In this document: piece after piece, positions 6,455 through 15,634 of the stretch
Numbering within the stretch: position 1 is the first letter of the stretch
Layout of the letters: every line of letters begins with the position of its first letter
Source of the DNA: JAWXCB01 sp034440455
GTDB lineage: Bacteria; Bacteroidota; Bacteroidia; Chitinophagales; CAIOSU01
NCBI GenBank assembly: GCA_034440455.1
Contig: JAWXCB010000007.1
Location: 1 to 30,545, forward strand
Reading direction: 5' to 3'
Length of the DNA stretch: 30,545 bases
Translations under genes and position numbers: made by a program
Notes under the pieces: model-generated
What the model saw: only the letters and a program-made list of their open reading frames with translations
Databases searched by the model: none
Told to the model about the DNA's origin: nothing

Positions 6455-7195
6455 TTAAATCATTTTAGCTTCGTTATGTAATAAGTCCACGAGTTCCTGC
6501 ACGTTGTCGGCTTTCACCAACTTCACGGATTGCTTCTGCTTTGGCGGCTCATAAGTTTTAATCGTGGTGAATTGCGCTACCTGTGCGGGCTGCACTACGG
6601 CAAGCGGCTTTGTCTTTGCAGCCATGATACCGCGCATGTTGGGGATACGCGCTTCCGCTAAACCTTTATTCGCGCTCACGACAAACGGAGTGTTTACTTT
6701 CACCACTTCTTTGCCGCCTTCAATTTCTCTTTTAATGGTGGCGGTGTTTCCTTCCATTTCTAATCCAATCGCGAGTGACACAAAAGGAAGGTCGAGGCTT
6801 TCAGCAACCACACCTCCAATCATAAAGCCGTTGTAGCTGATTGTTTCTTTTCCCGTGAAGATGATGTCGAAGCCTTTGTCTTTTGCATACTCTGCTATTT
6901 GTGCTCCTACAAAATAACTATCCACAGGGTCGGCATTGATACGCACAGCATCATCAGCGCCAATCGCGAGTGCTTTGCGAATAATAGAATCAGTGTCGGG
7001 TAAGCCTACGTTGATTACTGAAACTGTGCCGCCAAGTTTTTCTTTTAATTCTAAAGCGCGCACGAGCGCATACCATTCATCGGTGGGGTTGAGAATCCAT
7101 TGCACTCCGTCTTCGTTTAGTTTGGTATTATTGTCTTTAAACGCGATTTTGGTGGTGGTGTCAGGCACTTTGCTCACGCACACGAGTATTTTCAT
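6455..7195 (-). CDS. etfB: Electron transfer flavoprotein subunit beta
   Basis: The 246-residue beta subunit of ETF, partner of the adjacent EtfA. It starts MKILVCVSKVPDTTTKI, characteristic of the family, and contains LNPTDEWYALVRALELKEKLGG, the nucleotide-binding region SIIRKALAIGADDAVRI, and the signature-like VNTPFVVSANKGLAEARIPN followed by MRGIMAAKTKPL near residue 185-200. The latter corresponds to the ETF beta signature. Its stop lies 2 nt before the etfA ATG. A promoter with TTG at 7248-7246 and TATTTTCG at 7228-7221 (minus strand) precedes it. Confidence 0.97.
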   Translation of the reverse strand: MKILVCVSKVPDTTTKIAFKDNNTKLNEDGVQWILNPTDEWYALVRALELKEKLGGTVSVINVGLPDTDSIIRKALAIGADDAVRINADPVDSYFVGAQIAEYAKDKGFDIIFTGKETISYNGFMIGGVVAESLDLPFVSLAIGLEMEGNTATIKREIEGGKEVVKVNTPFVVSANKGLAEARIPNMRGIMAAKTKPLAVVQPAQVAQFTTIKTYEPPKQKQSVKLVKADNVQELVDLLHNEAKMI

Positions 7196-7207
7196 ATCTT
7201 CACTTTT

Positions 7208-7215
7208 TAATTTTG
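7208..7215 (+). promoter_or_regulatory. Candidate -7 box for the TPR-tilS pair
   Basis: TAATTTTG fits TAnnTTTG exactly and lies about 48 nt upstream of the TPR gene start, within the 67-nt divergent spacer shared with etfB. No good -33 element is visible at the expected distance. Confidence 0.35.
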
Positions 7216-7220
7216 CATTG

Positions 7221-7248
7221 CGAAAATAGACCTTTTCCTAAAAAACAA
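7221..7248 (-). promoter_or_regulatory. Candidate etfBA promoter
   Basis: Minus strand: TTG at 7248-7246, a 17-nt spacer, then TATTTTCG at 7228-7221, one mismatch from TAnnTTTG. The box ends 25 nt before the etfB ATG, a normal 5' leader length in this phylum. Confidence 0.4.
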
Positions 7249-7262
7249 CTCTCCGAAACCAA

Positions 7263-7580
7263 TTGTTTGTGAAAGATAAACTTGAGTCATTGCTCGACCT
7301 GTTGAAGGATGCTCCCAACGAGCCTTTTATTCTCTTTGCGCTCGCGCAGGAATGTGTGAAAAAAGGCTTGGATTCAGAGGCATTGAAATATTACGAGCGC
7401 ATTCTTGCATCGAAGCCGGACTATACAGGCGCGTATTATCATTTGGGAAAATTGTATGAGCAACTCGGAAGAATGGAAGATGCCATTATGGTGTATGAAA
7501 AGGGAATAGAAGTAACACGCGCAAAAGGCGAACAACACGCTTATGGTGAATTGCAGTCAGCGCTCGCAATGGTTCAATAA
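7263..7580 (+). CDS. Small tetratricopeptide-repeat (TPR) protein
   Basis: About 104 residues, mainly two to three TPR helical hairpins: PNEPFILFALAQECVKKGLD, then EALKYYERILASKPDYTGAY and YHLGKLYEQLGRMEDAIMVY. There is no signal peptide, so it is probably a cytoplasmic adaptor; the partner is unknown. The frame has no ATG start: candidates are TTG at 7263 and GTG at 7269. The GTG gives VKDKLESLLDLL and may be the true start. The TAA overlaps the ATG of tilS by one base (TAATG), which implies translational coupling. Its role beside tilS cannot be read from sequence. Confidence 0.85.
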   Translation: MFVKDKLESLLDLLKDAPNEPFILFALAQECVKKGLDSEALKYYERILASKPDYTGAYYHLGKLYEQLGRMEDAIMVYEKGIEVTRAKGEQHAYGELQSALAMVQ

Positions 7581-8917
7581 TGCAGGGCAACGATTTCATC
7601 ACGCGGTTTTTGAATTTCATTTTGCAAAACAATTTATTGCAAAAGCGGGAGCCTGTGTTGCTTGCCGTGAGCGGGGGAGTTGACTCTGTGGTGCTGTGTA
7701 AATTGTTTTCTCTTGCTTCTTTCCCCTTTGGAATAGCACACTGCAATTTCAAACTTCGTGGAAATGATTCCGATGCGGATAAAAAGTTTGTGGAAGCACT
7801 TGCTGCTTCTTTGCAAGCGCCTTTCTTTTCAATTGAATTTGATACAACCCAATATGCCAGCGAAAAAGGTGTCTCCATTGAAATGGCTGCGCGTGAATTG
7901 CGTTACGCCTGGTTAGAGCAAACAAGAAAAGAAAACAACTATCACAAAAATGCCACAGCGCATCATCGTGATGATAGCATTGAAACTGTTTTGTTGAATC
8001 TCGTGAAAGGCACAGGCATCAGCGGCTTGCACGGCATTCTTCCCCTGCGCGATAAAATCATCCGCCCGATGCTCGTCTTCGGAAAAGAAGATATAATCGC
8101 TTTCGCGACAGCAGAAAAACTCACCTTCCGGCAAGACCACACCAACCTTGAATCGGTTTACCAGCGCAACTTTCTCCGCAACGAAATCATTCCAAAGCTG
8201 AAGCAACTGAATCCGAGTTTTTCGGAAACCTTCGCAAGCAACATTGAAAAGTTTAAAGATGCGGAAGCGCTCTACAAGAAAGGACTGTCGCTTGCTAAAA
8301 AGAAACTCATAGAGCAAAGAGGGGAAGATCAATACATCTCAATTAAGAAATTGTTGTTGCAGCATGCAAGCAAAACGATTCTTTTTGAATTGCTGCGCGA
8401 TTTTGGTTTTGGCGAAAAGCAAACGGAACAGATTTATGAAGGCTTGCGCGATGATGCTTCAAAACAATATCTCTCCGAAAAACACCGCGTCATTCAACAC
8501 CGCGATTTCCTCATCATTGCAAACATAGCCGAGGAGCAGTCACAAGTTCTTTTGGTAGAAAATATCAATAAGCCATTTAAACTTCCCGATAGGGTTTTGA
8601 ATTTTCATTTAATGGCAGGAGCAATTGTGAAAGAACATGCGGGCAACGACATTGCCTGTCTTGATTTTGATAAATTGCAATTTCCCCTTTTACTCAGGCA
8701 CTGGAAGCAGGGCGATTACTTCTATCCGCAAGGCATGGATGGCAAGAAGAAAAAACTCAGCGATTTCTTCACCGACAACAAGCTTTCCGTTTTAGAAAAA
8801 GAAAGAGCGTGGGTGTTTGAGTCGGCTGAGAAAATAGCGTGGATAGCAGGCTACCGCATTGATGAGCGTTTCAAGGTGACTCCGCAAACGAAGCAAACGC
8901 TGTTGGTGAAAGCATGA
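7580..8917 (+). CDS. tilS: tRNA(Ile)-lysidine synthetase
   Basis: TilS attaches lysine to C34 of the CAU-anticodon tRNA-Ile using ATP, changing both its amino-acid and codon specificity; it is normally essential. The 445-residue protein has the PP-loop ATPase motif SGGVDS at residues 31-36, followed by GIAHCNFKLRGNDSDADKKFV, the conserved ATAHHRDDSIETVLLNLVKG segment and GLHGILP. The C-terminal substrate-binding domain is present (LLLRHWKQGDYFYPQGM, then KKKKLSDFFTDNKLS and the IAWIAGYRIDERFKV end). It overlaps the upstream TPR gene by 1 nt. Confidence 0.97.
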   Translation: MQGNDFITRFLNFILQNNLLQKREPVLLAVSGGVDSVVLCKLFSLASFPFGIAHCNFKLRGNDSDADKKFVEALAASLQAPFFSIEFDTTQYASEKGVSIEMAARELRYAWLEQTRKENNYHKNATAHHRDDSIETVLLNLVKGTGISGLHGILPLRDKIIRPMLVFGKEDIIAFATAEKLTFRQDHTNLESVYQRNFLRNEIIPKLKQLNPSFSETFASNIEKFKDAEALYKKGLSLAKKKLIEQRGEDQYISIKKLLLQHASKTILFELLRDFGFGEKQTEQIYEGLRDDASKQYLSEKHRVIQHRDFLIIANIAEEQSQVLLVENINKPFKLPDRVLNFHLMAGAIVKEHAGNDIACLDFDKLQFPLLLRHWKQGDYFYPQGMDGKKKKLSDFFTDNKLSVLEKERAWVFESAEKIAWIAGYRIDERFKVTPQTKQTLLVKA

Positions 8918-8936
8918 GGGCTTTTGATAAGCGTTA

Positions 8937-8965
8937 TTGTCAACTGAAATTAATTTTTATCTTTA
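8937..8965 (+). promoter_or_regulatory. Candidate promoter of the type-B CTD adhesin gene
   Basis: TTG at 8937-8939, an 18-nt spacer and TATCTTTA at 8958-8965 (one mismatch from TAnnTTTG) lie in the 97-nt gap between tilS and the adhesin ATG at 9015. This predicts a 5' leader of about 40 nt and independent transcription from tilS. Confidence 0.4.
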
Positions 8966-9014
8966 CGGCTGAAGTTTGCATAGAATTATTCTTTCATTTT
9001 TATCAGAATCATCC

Positions 9015-12000
9015 ATGAAGATTAAACTGCTTTTCACGGTGGCGGTAATATGCTTGTCGCTTGGTGTTTCAAAACAGGCGCAAGCCAGCCACGCGATGGG
9101 AGCGGATTTGTCCTACGAATGTCTTGGCGGTGACAGTTTCCGCGTTACGCTCAATTTGTATCGCGATTGTGCAGGTATTGATGCGCCCACAAGCGCAACC
9201 ATTAACTTCAGTTCCGGCTCCTGCAGCATCGGCAGCCTCACCTACACGCTTCCATTGGTTGGAGTTGCGCAGGAAGTATCCTCGCTTTGCCCCACCAGCC
9301 TTCCGCAAAGCACCTGCAATGGCGGCTCGCTTCCCGGTGTAGAGCAGTATATATATGCGGATGTGATTGTAGTTCCCGCGCAATGCAGCGATTGGGTAAT
9401 CAGCTACACGCTTTGCTGCCGCAATGACCAAATCACCACCTTGCTCACGCCCGGCTCTTATGATTTGTATGTAGAGTCCACAATGAATAACACTGCGGGA
9501 TTGTGCGATAATTCACCGGTGTTCACTTCGCTGCCCGTGCCTTATGTGTGCGCAGGTCAGCAATTCAATTACAATCATGGCGCGATTGATTTAGATGGCG
9601 ATTCGCTCGTTTATTCTTTAATTGCCCCGCTTGATGGTCCGGGAGTGAGCATTCCCTATACAGGAGGTTTAGGTCCAAACAATCCGATGAATGCTACGGG
9701 TTCGTTTGTGTTTAATTCAGTTACAGGGCAAATGACTTTTACGCCAAGCGTTCCTCAGGTTGCAGTTGTTGCGGTGCTTGTTCAGGAATACAGGAATGGG
9801 GTACTCATCGGCTCTACAATCCGCGACATTCAGGTGGTGGTAATTGCTTGCAATAACAACCAGCCCGTTGTTACAGGCATTCAAAACCAAACAGGTGGCG
9901 CCACGCGAGATTCGCTCACTGCGGAAGTTTGTCCTGATGAAACGATTTCATTTCAATTTACTGCAAGCGACCCCGATGTGCTGAATAACCTCACCATGAC
10001 ATCCAATGTGGCGCAGGCAATTCCGGGGGGGATATTCGATACAACCATCACCGGAAATACTGTCACAGGAACATTCACCTGGATGCCCACCCCGCTCGAT
10101 ACGGGCGTGAATGTGTTCACAGTAACAGTAATTGATGGCGCATGTCCCATTTTCGGAACTGCGGTGGTGAGTTTTCAAATCTATGTGCTTGATGGAACTT
10201 CTGCCGGACCTGATGTGCGCTATTGTCCTGCGGGCGGTCCTGTTCAATTGAATGCGTTGGGTGGAAATAATTTCGTGTGGACACCTGATAATGGTTTGTC
10301 AGATGATTCGATTCGTAATCCGCTTGCTTCGCCAACTGCAACTACGGATTATGTCGTAGTAAGTGACCTCAGCGGGTTTTGTAAAAATATTGACACGGTA
10401 CGCGTATTCGTAGTGCCTGATTTTATTTTATCCGTGAGTCCTGATGATACGATTTGCAGAAATGGCTCAACAACCATAGCCGTAAACACTGACCCCTTGT
10501 GGGCGCCATACACATATCAATGGTCGCCAACAAGTTCTGTATTTGATGCAAGCGCGGCAAGCACCACAGCATTTCCTTTTTCAACAACTACTTATGATGT
10601 GGTGGTAACATCCGATACCGGCTGCACCATTCGCGATACTGTAACTGTTTTTGTAAATGGCGTTGGTCCTATTGTCGAAATCACTGCTGATAGAAATAAT
10701 GTATGCCCGGGTGATACAGTGCAACTCACCGGGCAAATTTTTCCGCTTGATTGCGGAGAAACGCTCACCGGATGTTCAGCGCAAAATCTGCCCATCGCAA
10801 AAACGTATGGCTCAGGAACGACTTCTACTTTTACGGGAACTCCGTTTGCCGGAGCGAGTGAAGACGTGCGTTACCAAGCGTTATACCTCGCAAGCGATTT
10901 GATTGCTTCAGGCATCGGACCCGGCACGATTACAAGAATTGAATTGGAAGTAGGTTCAAAAGCCAGCACAGGCGTGTATCAAAATCTTACTATCAAATTG
11001 GGTTGCACCGGAAACAACAGCCTCAGCACCGACCAGTGGGAACCTGCAAACACTGTGGTGTTTGGTCCTGCGGTATTTTCCACCAGCACCGGCATCAACA
11101 GTTTTCCGTTAAGCGTTCCTTACGATTGGGATGGAAGAACCAATCTCGTACTCGAAATCTGTTTTAATAATCCAGCTCTTGCAAGCGCGGGTGGCAATGA
11201 CCAATTGATGTCAGTAACTCCAACCAATACTTACAATGCTTCGATGCGCGCCACCAGCAACAACACCGATGGCTGCACGTTGAATCCAACTTTCGTTTAC
11301 GCGGAAATTCCAAGAACAATTTTTCATATCTGCGACCCGCTGGTTTCCAACTATACATTTTTCTGGACTCCCACAGCAGGATTATCGAATCCAACGATTA
11401 TTAATCCTAAAGCGGGTGTCAGCGGTATTCAACTCTACACTTTAAATGTAAGCGACAGTTTGTGTGAAGGCTCCGGTTACATTATTGTGAATGTTGACAC
11501 GAATTATTCCATTGACGCAACTCCTGACACAACGCTATGCGGAGGCGGACAGGTGCAATTAAATGTTGCCGTGCTTGGTTCGCCACCCAGTTCTACGCTG
11601 CCTTGCGGGGCAAACGGAACACAATGCAGTTCGGCATCCAATGTGCGCCAGATGGGAACAGGCGCAACCGGTTCTGGAACTGGAACGCCCTATGAAGGAT
11701 TTTGGGAAGACGGTCGCGTACAATATCTCTACAGAGCATCGGAACTACAAGCAGCAGGATTGACAGCCTCAGGAACGATTACTGCGCTTGCGTTTTTTGT
11801 AACACAGAAAGCAAGTTCTCAGCCCTACGAAGGCTACACAATTAAAATGGCTTGTACTGGTTTACCTACGTTGCCGAGCACAAGTTTTGTAACAGCAGGT
11901 TTTTCAACCGTGTATGGACCAATCAGCTATAACACGACATCAGGATGGAACACACACACACTTTCTAATCCTTATGACTGGGATGGCGTGTCAAATATTA

Positions 12001-14534
12001 TTGTAGAAATCTGTTTTAATAATCTTGACTGGACAGATGATGATGAAGTAGCGGTGACATTTACGCCCGGATATAATTCCGTGTTGTATGATTTCACCGA
12101 TGGAGCAATCGGTTGTAATCTGAACGGTCCCGCTGCAACATCCGATAGGGCGAATACGCGCTTCACATTTTGCAACGCGCCTGCGGGAAGCACTTCAATT
12201 TTATGGACTCCTTACGCCACGTTGAGCGATTCTGTTATTTCAAATCCCCTTGCTTCTCCTCCCGCGTCAATTACATACACGGTTGCTTACACATTCGTAG
12301 ATGGATGCACCCGCTATGACTCGGTAACGGTGGACGTAACAAGTTTTATTACAACCATCAGCCCTGACCCAACTATTTGTTCGGGCGACAGCGCTCAACT
12401 TGTTGCAGGCGGTGGAACAAATTATTTATGGGATACTATTCCGGGATTAAGTTGCTACACCTGTCCGAATCCGTTTGCTTCGCCTGATACCACGACAAAA
12501 TATTTTGTGAACATCACTGATTCACTCGGCACTTGCTTAAAGGTTGATTCGGTAACGGTAACTGTTTTACCAAAACCGGCAATCAGTTTTTCAAACGATA
12601 CTTTATATTGCTTCATTGGCAGTTTTACTTTGGATGCAGGCGCGGGCTATGCAGATTATGATTGGAGTACGGGCGCATCAACACAAACAATCACAGGAAT
12701 AACAGCAGGCTGGTATGCCGTAACAGTCACTGATACCAACGGTTGCACCAATGCAGATTCCATTCAAATGACGCTGAACCCACCGCCCACGGTGAATCTT
12801 GGCGCAGATGTGGTGCGCTGCGCAGGTGATTCTGTAACGCTGGATGCAGGAGCGGGATTTGTTGCATATTCATGGAATACAACTTCCACTATTCAAACAA
12901 TTACGATTTTCACAAGCGGAGATTATGTGGTTACAGTTACTGATGCAAACAGTTGTCCGGCTATTGACACTGCAACTATTACATTCAATAGTCCTGATGT
13001 TGATTTGGGAAATGATGCGATATTGTGCGCAGGCGTTTCACTGATTCTTAATGCAGGTAATGCGAATAACACCTATCTGTGGAATGACAGTTCTACAAAC
13101 GCTACGCTCATCGTGAGCCAGCAGGGGACTTATTCCGTAACCGCGACAGATGCAAATAGTTGCACCGATGTTGATTCCGTAACACTGGGTTATTTTCCCG
13201 ATGCCCCTGTTGATTTAGGTCCCGACACAGTGACGTGCAACAACCGCAGCATTTCATTTAATGCGGGCGCAGGCTATACTTCTTATTTATGGTCAACCGG
13301 CTCGGCAGCACAAGCTATCAGCACTGCGCTTCCCGGAACGTATCGCGTTACTGCAACAGACGTGAATAATTGTCCATACAGCGACACCATAACATTGAGC
13401 GACATTACTCCGACAGTTTCCATTGGTGGCGACCGCACGATTTGTCAGGGAGACACGGTGGTGTTTGATGCGGGCGCTGGATTCACCACGTATGCGTGGA
13501 GCAATGGACTAAGCACACAATCTATTACTGTTTCAACAGCGAATGTTTACACTGTTACAGTTACAAGCACGAATGCCTGCACAACGACCGATAATGTGCG
13601 CGTAATTGTAAACAGTCTTCCGCAGCCGAATCTTGGCAGCGCTGACAGCGTGTGTCCCGGCTACATTATTTATCCCGGAAATTTTGAAACCTACGAATGG
13701 AGTGATAATTCCACCGACTCCATTCTCATTGTGAATTTCACAGGCAATTATTGCGTCACCGTTACAGATGCAAACAGTTGCAGCAACTCAGCGTGTATTG
13801 ATTTGCTCGTGTATGAATTGAATTTGTTTGTGAATGATGTGCTGCTGTGCGAGCCGGGTGATTCAGCGCTATTGACTGCGCCTGCTGATTTGATTTTTTA
13901 CCAATGGTCAACTGCTGAAACAACGCAAACCATCACAGTATTGAATCCCGGAACATACAGCGTTACGGTGCAAAATGTGCAGGGATGTATCGGCAGCGAT
14001 TCAGGCGTTGTCGCTTATGATTCCATGTCGGTAGTTGCTACTGCAAGCCCTGTGTTTATTGGGGCAAACGGCTCAACTACGCTAAATGCTGATGTGATTA
14101 ACGGCTCAGGCGCATACACTTTCAATTGGAGTCCGGGGGAAACGCTTGATGATTCTACTGCGCAAAGCCCGCAGGCTACTCCTGTTTCCAACACAACGTA
14201 TTTGGTTGAAGTTACCGATGCAGAAACCGGCTGTACAGCAACCGACACTGTGCTTGTGATTGTGGACAGCAAGTTCACCTTCCCGGATGCATTCACTCCG
14301 AATGGCGATGGGCAAAATGATTTTTTTAAACCAATCAAAAATGAAAGCGTGGTGGTGAAGGAGTTCCGCATCTATAATCGCTGGGGGCAGGTTATCAGCG
14401 AAGATGTGAACGGATGGGATGGAAAATTTGAAGGGAAAGAGCAGTCGGTAGGCACTTACACTTATTATGTTGTAGCGCAGTTGGCAAATGGAGAAACAAA
14501 AACACAGTCGGGAGTATTTTCATTACTGAGATAA
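9015..14534 (+). CDS. Giant secreted adhesin-like protein with gliding-motility-type (type B) T9SS C-terminal domain
   Basis: About 1839 residues. The frame opens at a TTG at 8976, but the ATG at 9015 yields a clear Sec signal peptide (MKIKLLFTVAVICLSLGVS, ending ...QAQA). The N-terminal region (SHAMGADLSYECLGG, with many cysteines) is typical of Bacteroidota surface proteins. Ig/PKD-like segments follow, then two copies of a ~190-residue cysteine-bounded domain (residues 580-773 and 864-1053), and seven ~70-residue repeats (about 1190-1690) with the pattern LDAGAG...Y.WSTG...G.Y.VTVTD.N.C. The last ~86 residues are the CHU_C/type B sorting domain: FTFPDAFTPNGDGQNDFFKP, FRIYNRWGQVI and WDGKFEGK. 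It is probably exported by T9SS and anchored at the surface. The next two genes likely encode its outer-membrane partners. SprB-type gliding adhesins share this plan, but gliding itself cannot be inferred. Confidence 0.93.
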   Translation: MKIKLLFTVAVICLSLGVSKQAQASHAMGADLSYECLGGDSFRVTLNLYRDCAGIDAPTSATINFSSGSCSIGSLTYTLPLVGVAQEVSSLCPTSLPQSTCNGGSLPGVEQYIYADVIVVPAQCSDWVISYTLCCRNDQITTLLTPGSYDLYVESTMNNTAGLCDNSPVFTSLPVPYVCAGQQFNYNHGAIDLDGDSLVYSLIAPLDGPGVSIPYTGGLGPNNPMNATGSFVFNSVTGQMTFTPSVPQVAVVAVLVQEYRNGVLIGSTIRDIQVVVIACNNNQPVVTGIQNQTGGATRDSLTAEVCPDETISFQFTASDPDVLNNLTMTSNVAQAIPGGIFDTTITGNTVTGTFTWMPTPLDTGVNVFTVTVIDGACPIFGTAVVSFQIYVLDGTSAGPDVRYCPAGGPVQLNALGGNNFVWTPDNGLSDDSIRNPLASPTATTDYVVVSDLSGFCKNIDTVRVFVVPDFILSVSPDDTICRNGSTTIAVNTDPLWAPYTYQWSPTSSVFDASAASTTAFPFSTTTYDVVVTSDTGCTIRDTVTVFVNGVGPIVEITADRNNVCPGDTVQLTGQIFPLDCGETLTGCSAQNLPIAKTYGSGTTSTFTGTPFAGASEDVRYQALYLASDLIASGIGPGTITRIELEVGSKASTGVYQNLTIKLGCTGNNSLSTDQWEPANTVVFGPAVFSTSTGINSFPLSVPYDWDGRTNLVLEICFNNPALASAGGNDQLMSVTPTNTYNASMRATSNNTDGCTLNPTFVYAEIPRTIFHICDPLVSNYTFFWTPTAGLSNPTIINPKAGVSGIQLYTLNVSDSLCEGSGYIIVNVDTNYSIDATPDTTLCGGGQVQLNVAVLGSPPSSTLPCGANGTQCSSASNVRQMGTGATGSGTGTPYEGFWEDGRVQYLYRASELQAAGLTASGTITALAFFVTQKASSQPYEGYTIKMACTGLPTLPSTSFVTAGFSTVYGPISYNTTSGWNTHTLSNPYDWDGVSNIIVEICFNNLDWTDDDEVAVTFTPGYNSVLYDFTDGAIGCNLNGPAATSDRANTRFTFCNAPAGSTSILWTPYATLSDSVISNPLASPPASITYTVAYTFVDGCTRYDSVTVDVTSFITTISPDPTICSGDSAQLVAGGGTNYLWDTIPGLSCYTCPNPFASPDTTTKYFVNITDSLGTCLKVDSVTVTVLPKPAISFSNDTLYCFIGSFTLDAGAGYADYDWSTGASTQTITGITAGWYAVTVTDTNGCTNADSIQMTLNPPPTVNLGADVVRCAGDSVTLDAGAGFVAYSWNTTSTIQTITIFTSGDYVVTVTDANSCPAIDTATITFNSPDVDLGNDAILCAGVSLILNAGNANNTYLWNDSSTNATLIVSQQGTYSVTATDANSCTDVDSVTLGYFPDAPVDLGPDTVTCNNRSISFNAGAGYTSYLWSTGSAAQAISTALPGTYRVTATDVNNCPYSDTITLSDITPTVSIGGDRTICQGDTVVFDAGAGFTTYAWSNGLSTQSITVSTANVYTVTVTSTNACTTTDNVRVIVNSLPQPNLGSADSVCPGYIIYPGNFETYEWSDNSTDSILIVNFTGNYCVTVTDANSCSNSACIDLLVYELNLFVNDVLLCEPGDSALLTAPADLIFYQWSTAETTQTITVLNPGTYSVTVQNVQGCIGSDSGVVAYDSMSVVATASPVFIGANGSTTLNADVINGSGAYTFNWSPGETLDDSTAQSPQATPVSNTTYLVEVTDAETGCTATDTVLVIVDSKFTFPDAFTPNGDGQNDFFKPIKNESVVVKEFRIYNRWGQVISEDVNGWDGKFEGKEQSVGTYTYYVVAQLANGETKTQSGVFSLLR
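10752..12173 (+). repeat. Duplicated ~190-residue domain within the adhesin
   Basis: Copies at 10752-11333 and 11604-12173. Both begin with a CG- or C-rich segment, contain GTGTP(F/Y), TI(K/T)(M/I)K.GCTG-like and P(Y)DWDG..N(L/I)..EICFNN blocks, and end in a cysteine after an aromatic strand (HIC, FCN). The copies are clearly homologous but diverged, so the duplication is old. Confidence 0.75.
12600..14030 (+). repeat. Seven-unit ~207-210-nt Ig-like repeat array in the adhesin
   Basis: The D/N-AG motif codons start at 12633, 12843, 13050, 13260 and 13467, so spacing is 207 or 210 nt (69-70 residues). Two more diverged units follow. Each unit carries a Trp in the (Y/L)xWS(T/N)G context and ends VT(V/A)TDxNxC, consistent with tandem beta-sandwich modules. 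Confidence 0.85.
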
Positions 14535-14564
14535 ACTTTTATTTTTACCACACATTTAAAGATT

Positions 14565-15602
14565 ATGAGCATGAGCAGATTTAAGAAATGCAAGTTGGGA
14601 ATTTTAGCCATCACCTTTTTCATGTTGGCGAATACGGCAACTGCGCAAGACATCCACTTCACGCAGTTCTATGCTTCCCCGCTTACGTTGAATCCAGCGT
14701 TGACGGGGAAAATGAATGGCGACTATCGCATTGCCGCCATTTATCGCGGGCAGTGGAAGAGCGTTACGTCTGACCCATCATTCAATGCGTATGCAACGCC
14801 TGCCGCTTCTTTTGATATTCCATTTGTGTTTGGAAAAAAGAAAAACAACGCGATAGGCGCAGGCATTTTATTGGTGAATGATATGACCAATAACAAACGT
14901 CTGAATACGTTGCAGATTCAGGCATCGGTTGCGTATCATAAGGCATTGGATAAAAATTTCAACCACCAGATTTCTATTGGGGTTCAAGGCGGGATTCGCC
15001 AAACGCAAATTAAAGGTTCTGAATTTTTATTTGAATCGCAAATCAATGGGCTTGGAGATGACCTCCTTATTACAAAAGATGACAACAACACAATTCCCGC
15101 TATCAATGCCGGTTTTTTTTACAGCGGCACTTTTGCTAAAAAATTGACTGCATTTGCTGGATTTGGTTTGTTCAACATCGGAGAACCCAACCAAAGTTTT
15201 TCTGATGCAGGCGAGAGCGCTCTGCCAATGCGCTATGTGGTGCATGGCGGTTTGGATTGGGCGATTACGGAAAAAATTAGTTTGCTGCCCGGTGTAATTT
15301 ATATGGCGCAGGCGGAAGCGCGTGAAATTAATTTCGGCACCAACCTCGGTTTTGATGTTTCAGAAAAGCCGGGCAAAGAAGCCACTTTATTTGTTGGCGC
15401 ATGGTATCGCTGGGAGGATGCCATCAGCCCGATGGTTGCCGTTGAGTTGATGAAAAGAATGCGCGTGGGCGTGAGCTATGACGTGAATGTTTCTGATTTC
15501 AATGACGCCACCAGCAGCAGAGGCGGATTTGAAGTATCGCTGATTTACACCGGAAGAATTGTGCGCATTAAACAAGCGAACCTCTTCTGCCCCAGATTCT
15601 GA
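14565..15602 (+). CDS. PorP/SprF-family type IX secretion outer-membrane protein
   Basis: A 345-residue outer-membrane protein with a Sec signal peptide (KKCKLGILAITFFMLANTAT, cleavage near AQD). The mature start, QDIHFTQFYASPLTLNPALT followed by GKMNGDYRIAAIYRGQWKS, is the diagnostic opening of the PorP/SprF family. The rest alternates beta strands, as expected for a barrel, and ends VSLIYTGRIVRIKQANLFCPRF. Family members assist secretion or surface attachment of a cognate type-B CTD protein, and here the gene sits 30 nt after such an adhesin, which fits that role. ATG codons at 14565 and 14571 are both possible starts. Confidence 0.95.
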   Translation: MSMSRFKKCKLGILAITFFMLANTATAQDIHFTQFYASPLTLNPALTGKMNGDYRIAAIYRGQWKSVTSDPSFNAYATPAASFDIPFVFGKKKNNAIGAGILLVNDMTNNKRLNTLQIQASVAYHKALDKNFNHQISIGVQGGIRQTQIKGSEFLFESQINGLGDDLLITKDDNNTIPAINAGFFYSGTFAKKLTAFAGFGLFNIGEPNQSFSDAGESALPMRYVVHGGLDWAITEKISLLPGVIYMAQAEAREINFGTNLGFDVSEKPGKEATLFVGAWYRWEDAISPMVAVELMKRMRVGVSYDVNVSDFNDATSSRGGFEVSLIYTGRIVRIKQANLFCPRF

Positions 15603-15634
15603 TTTTAAAAATTTCACCCAAATATTTTATAGAA

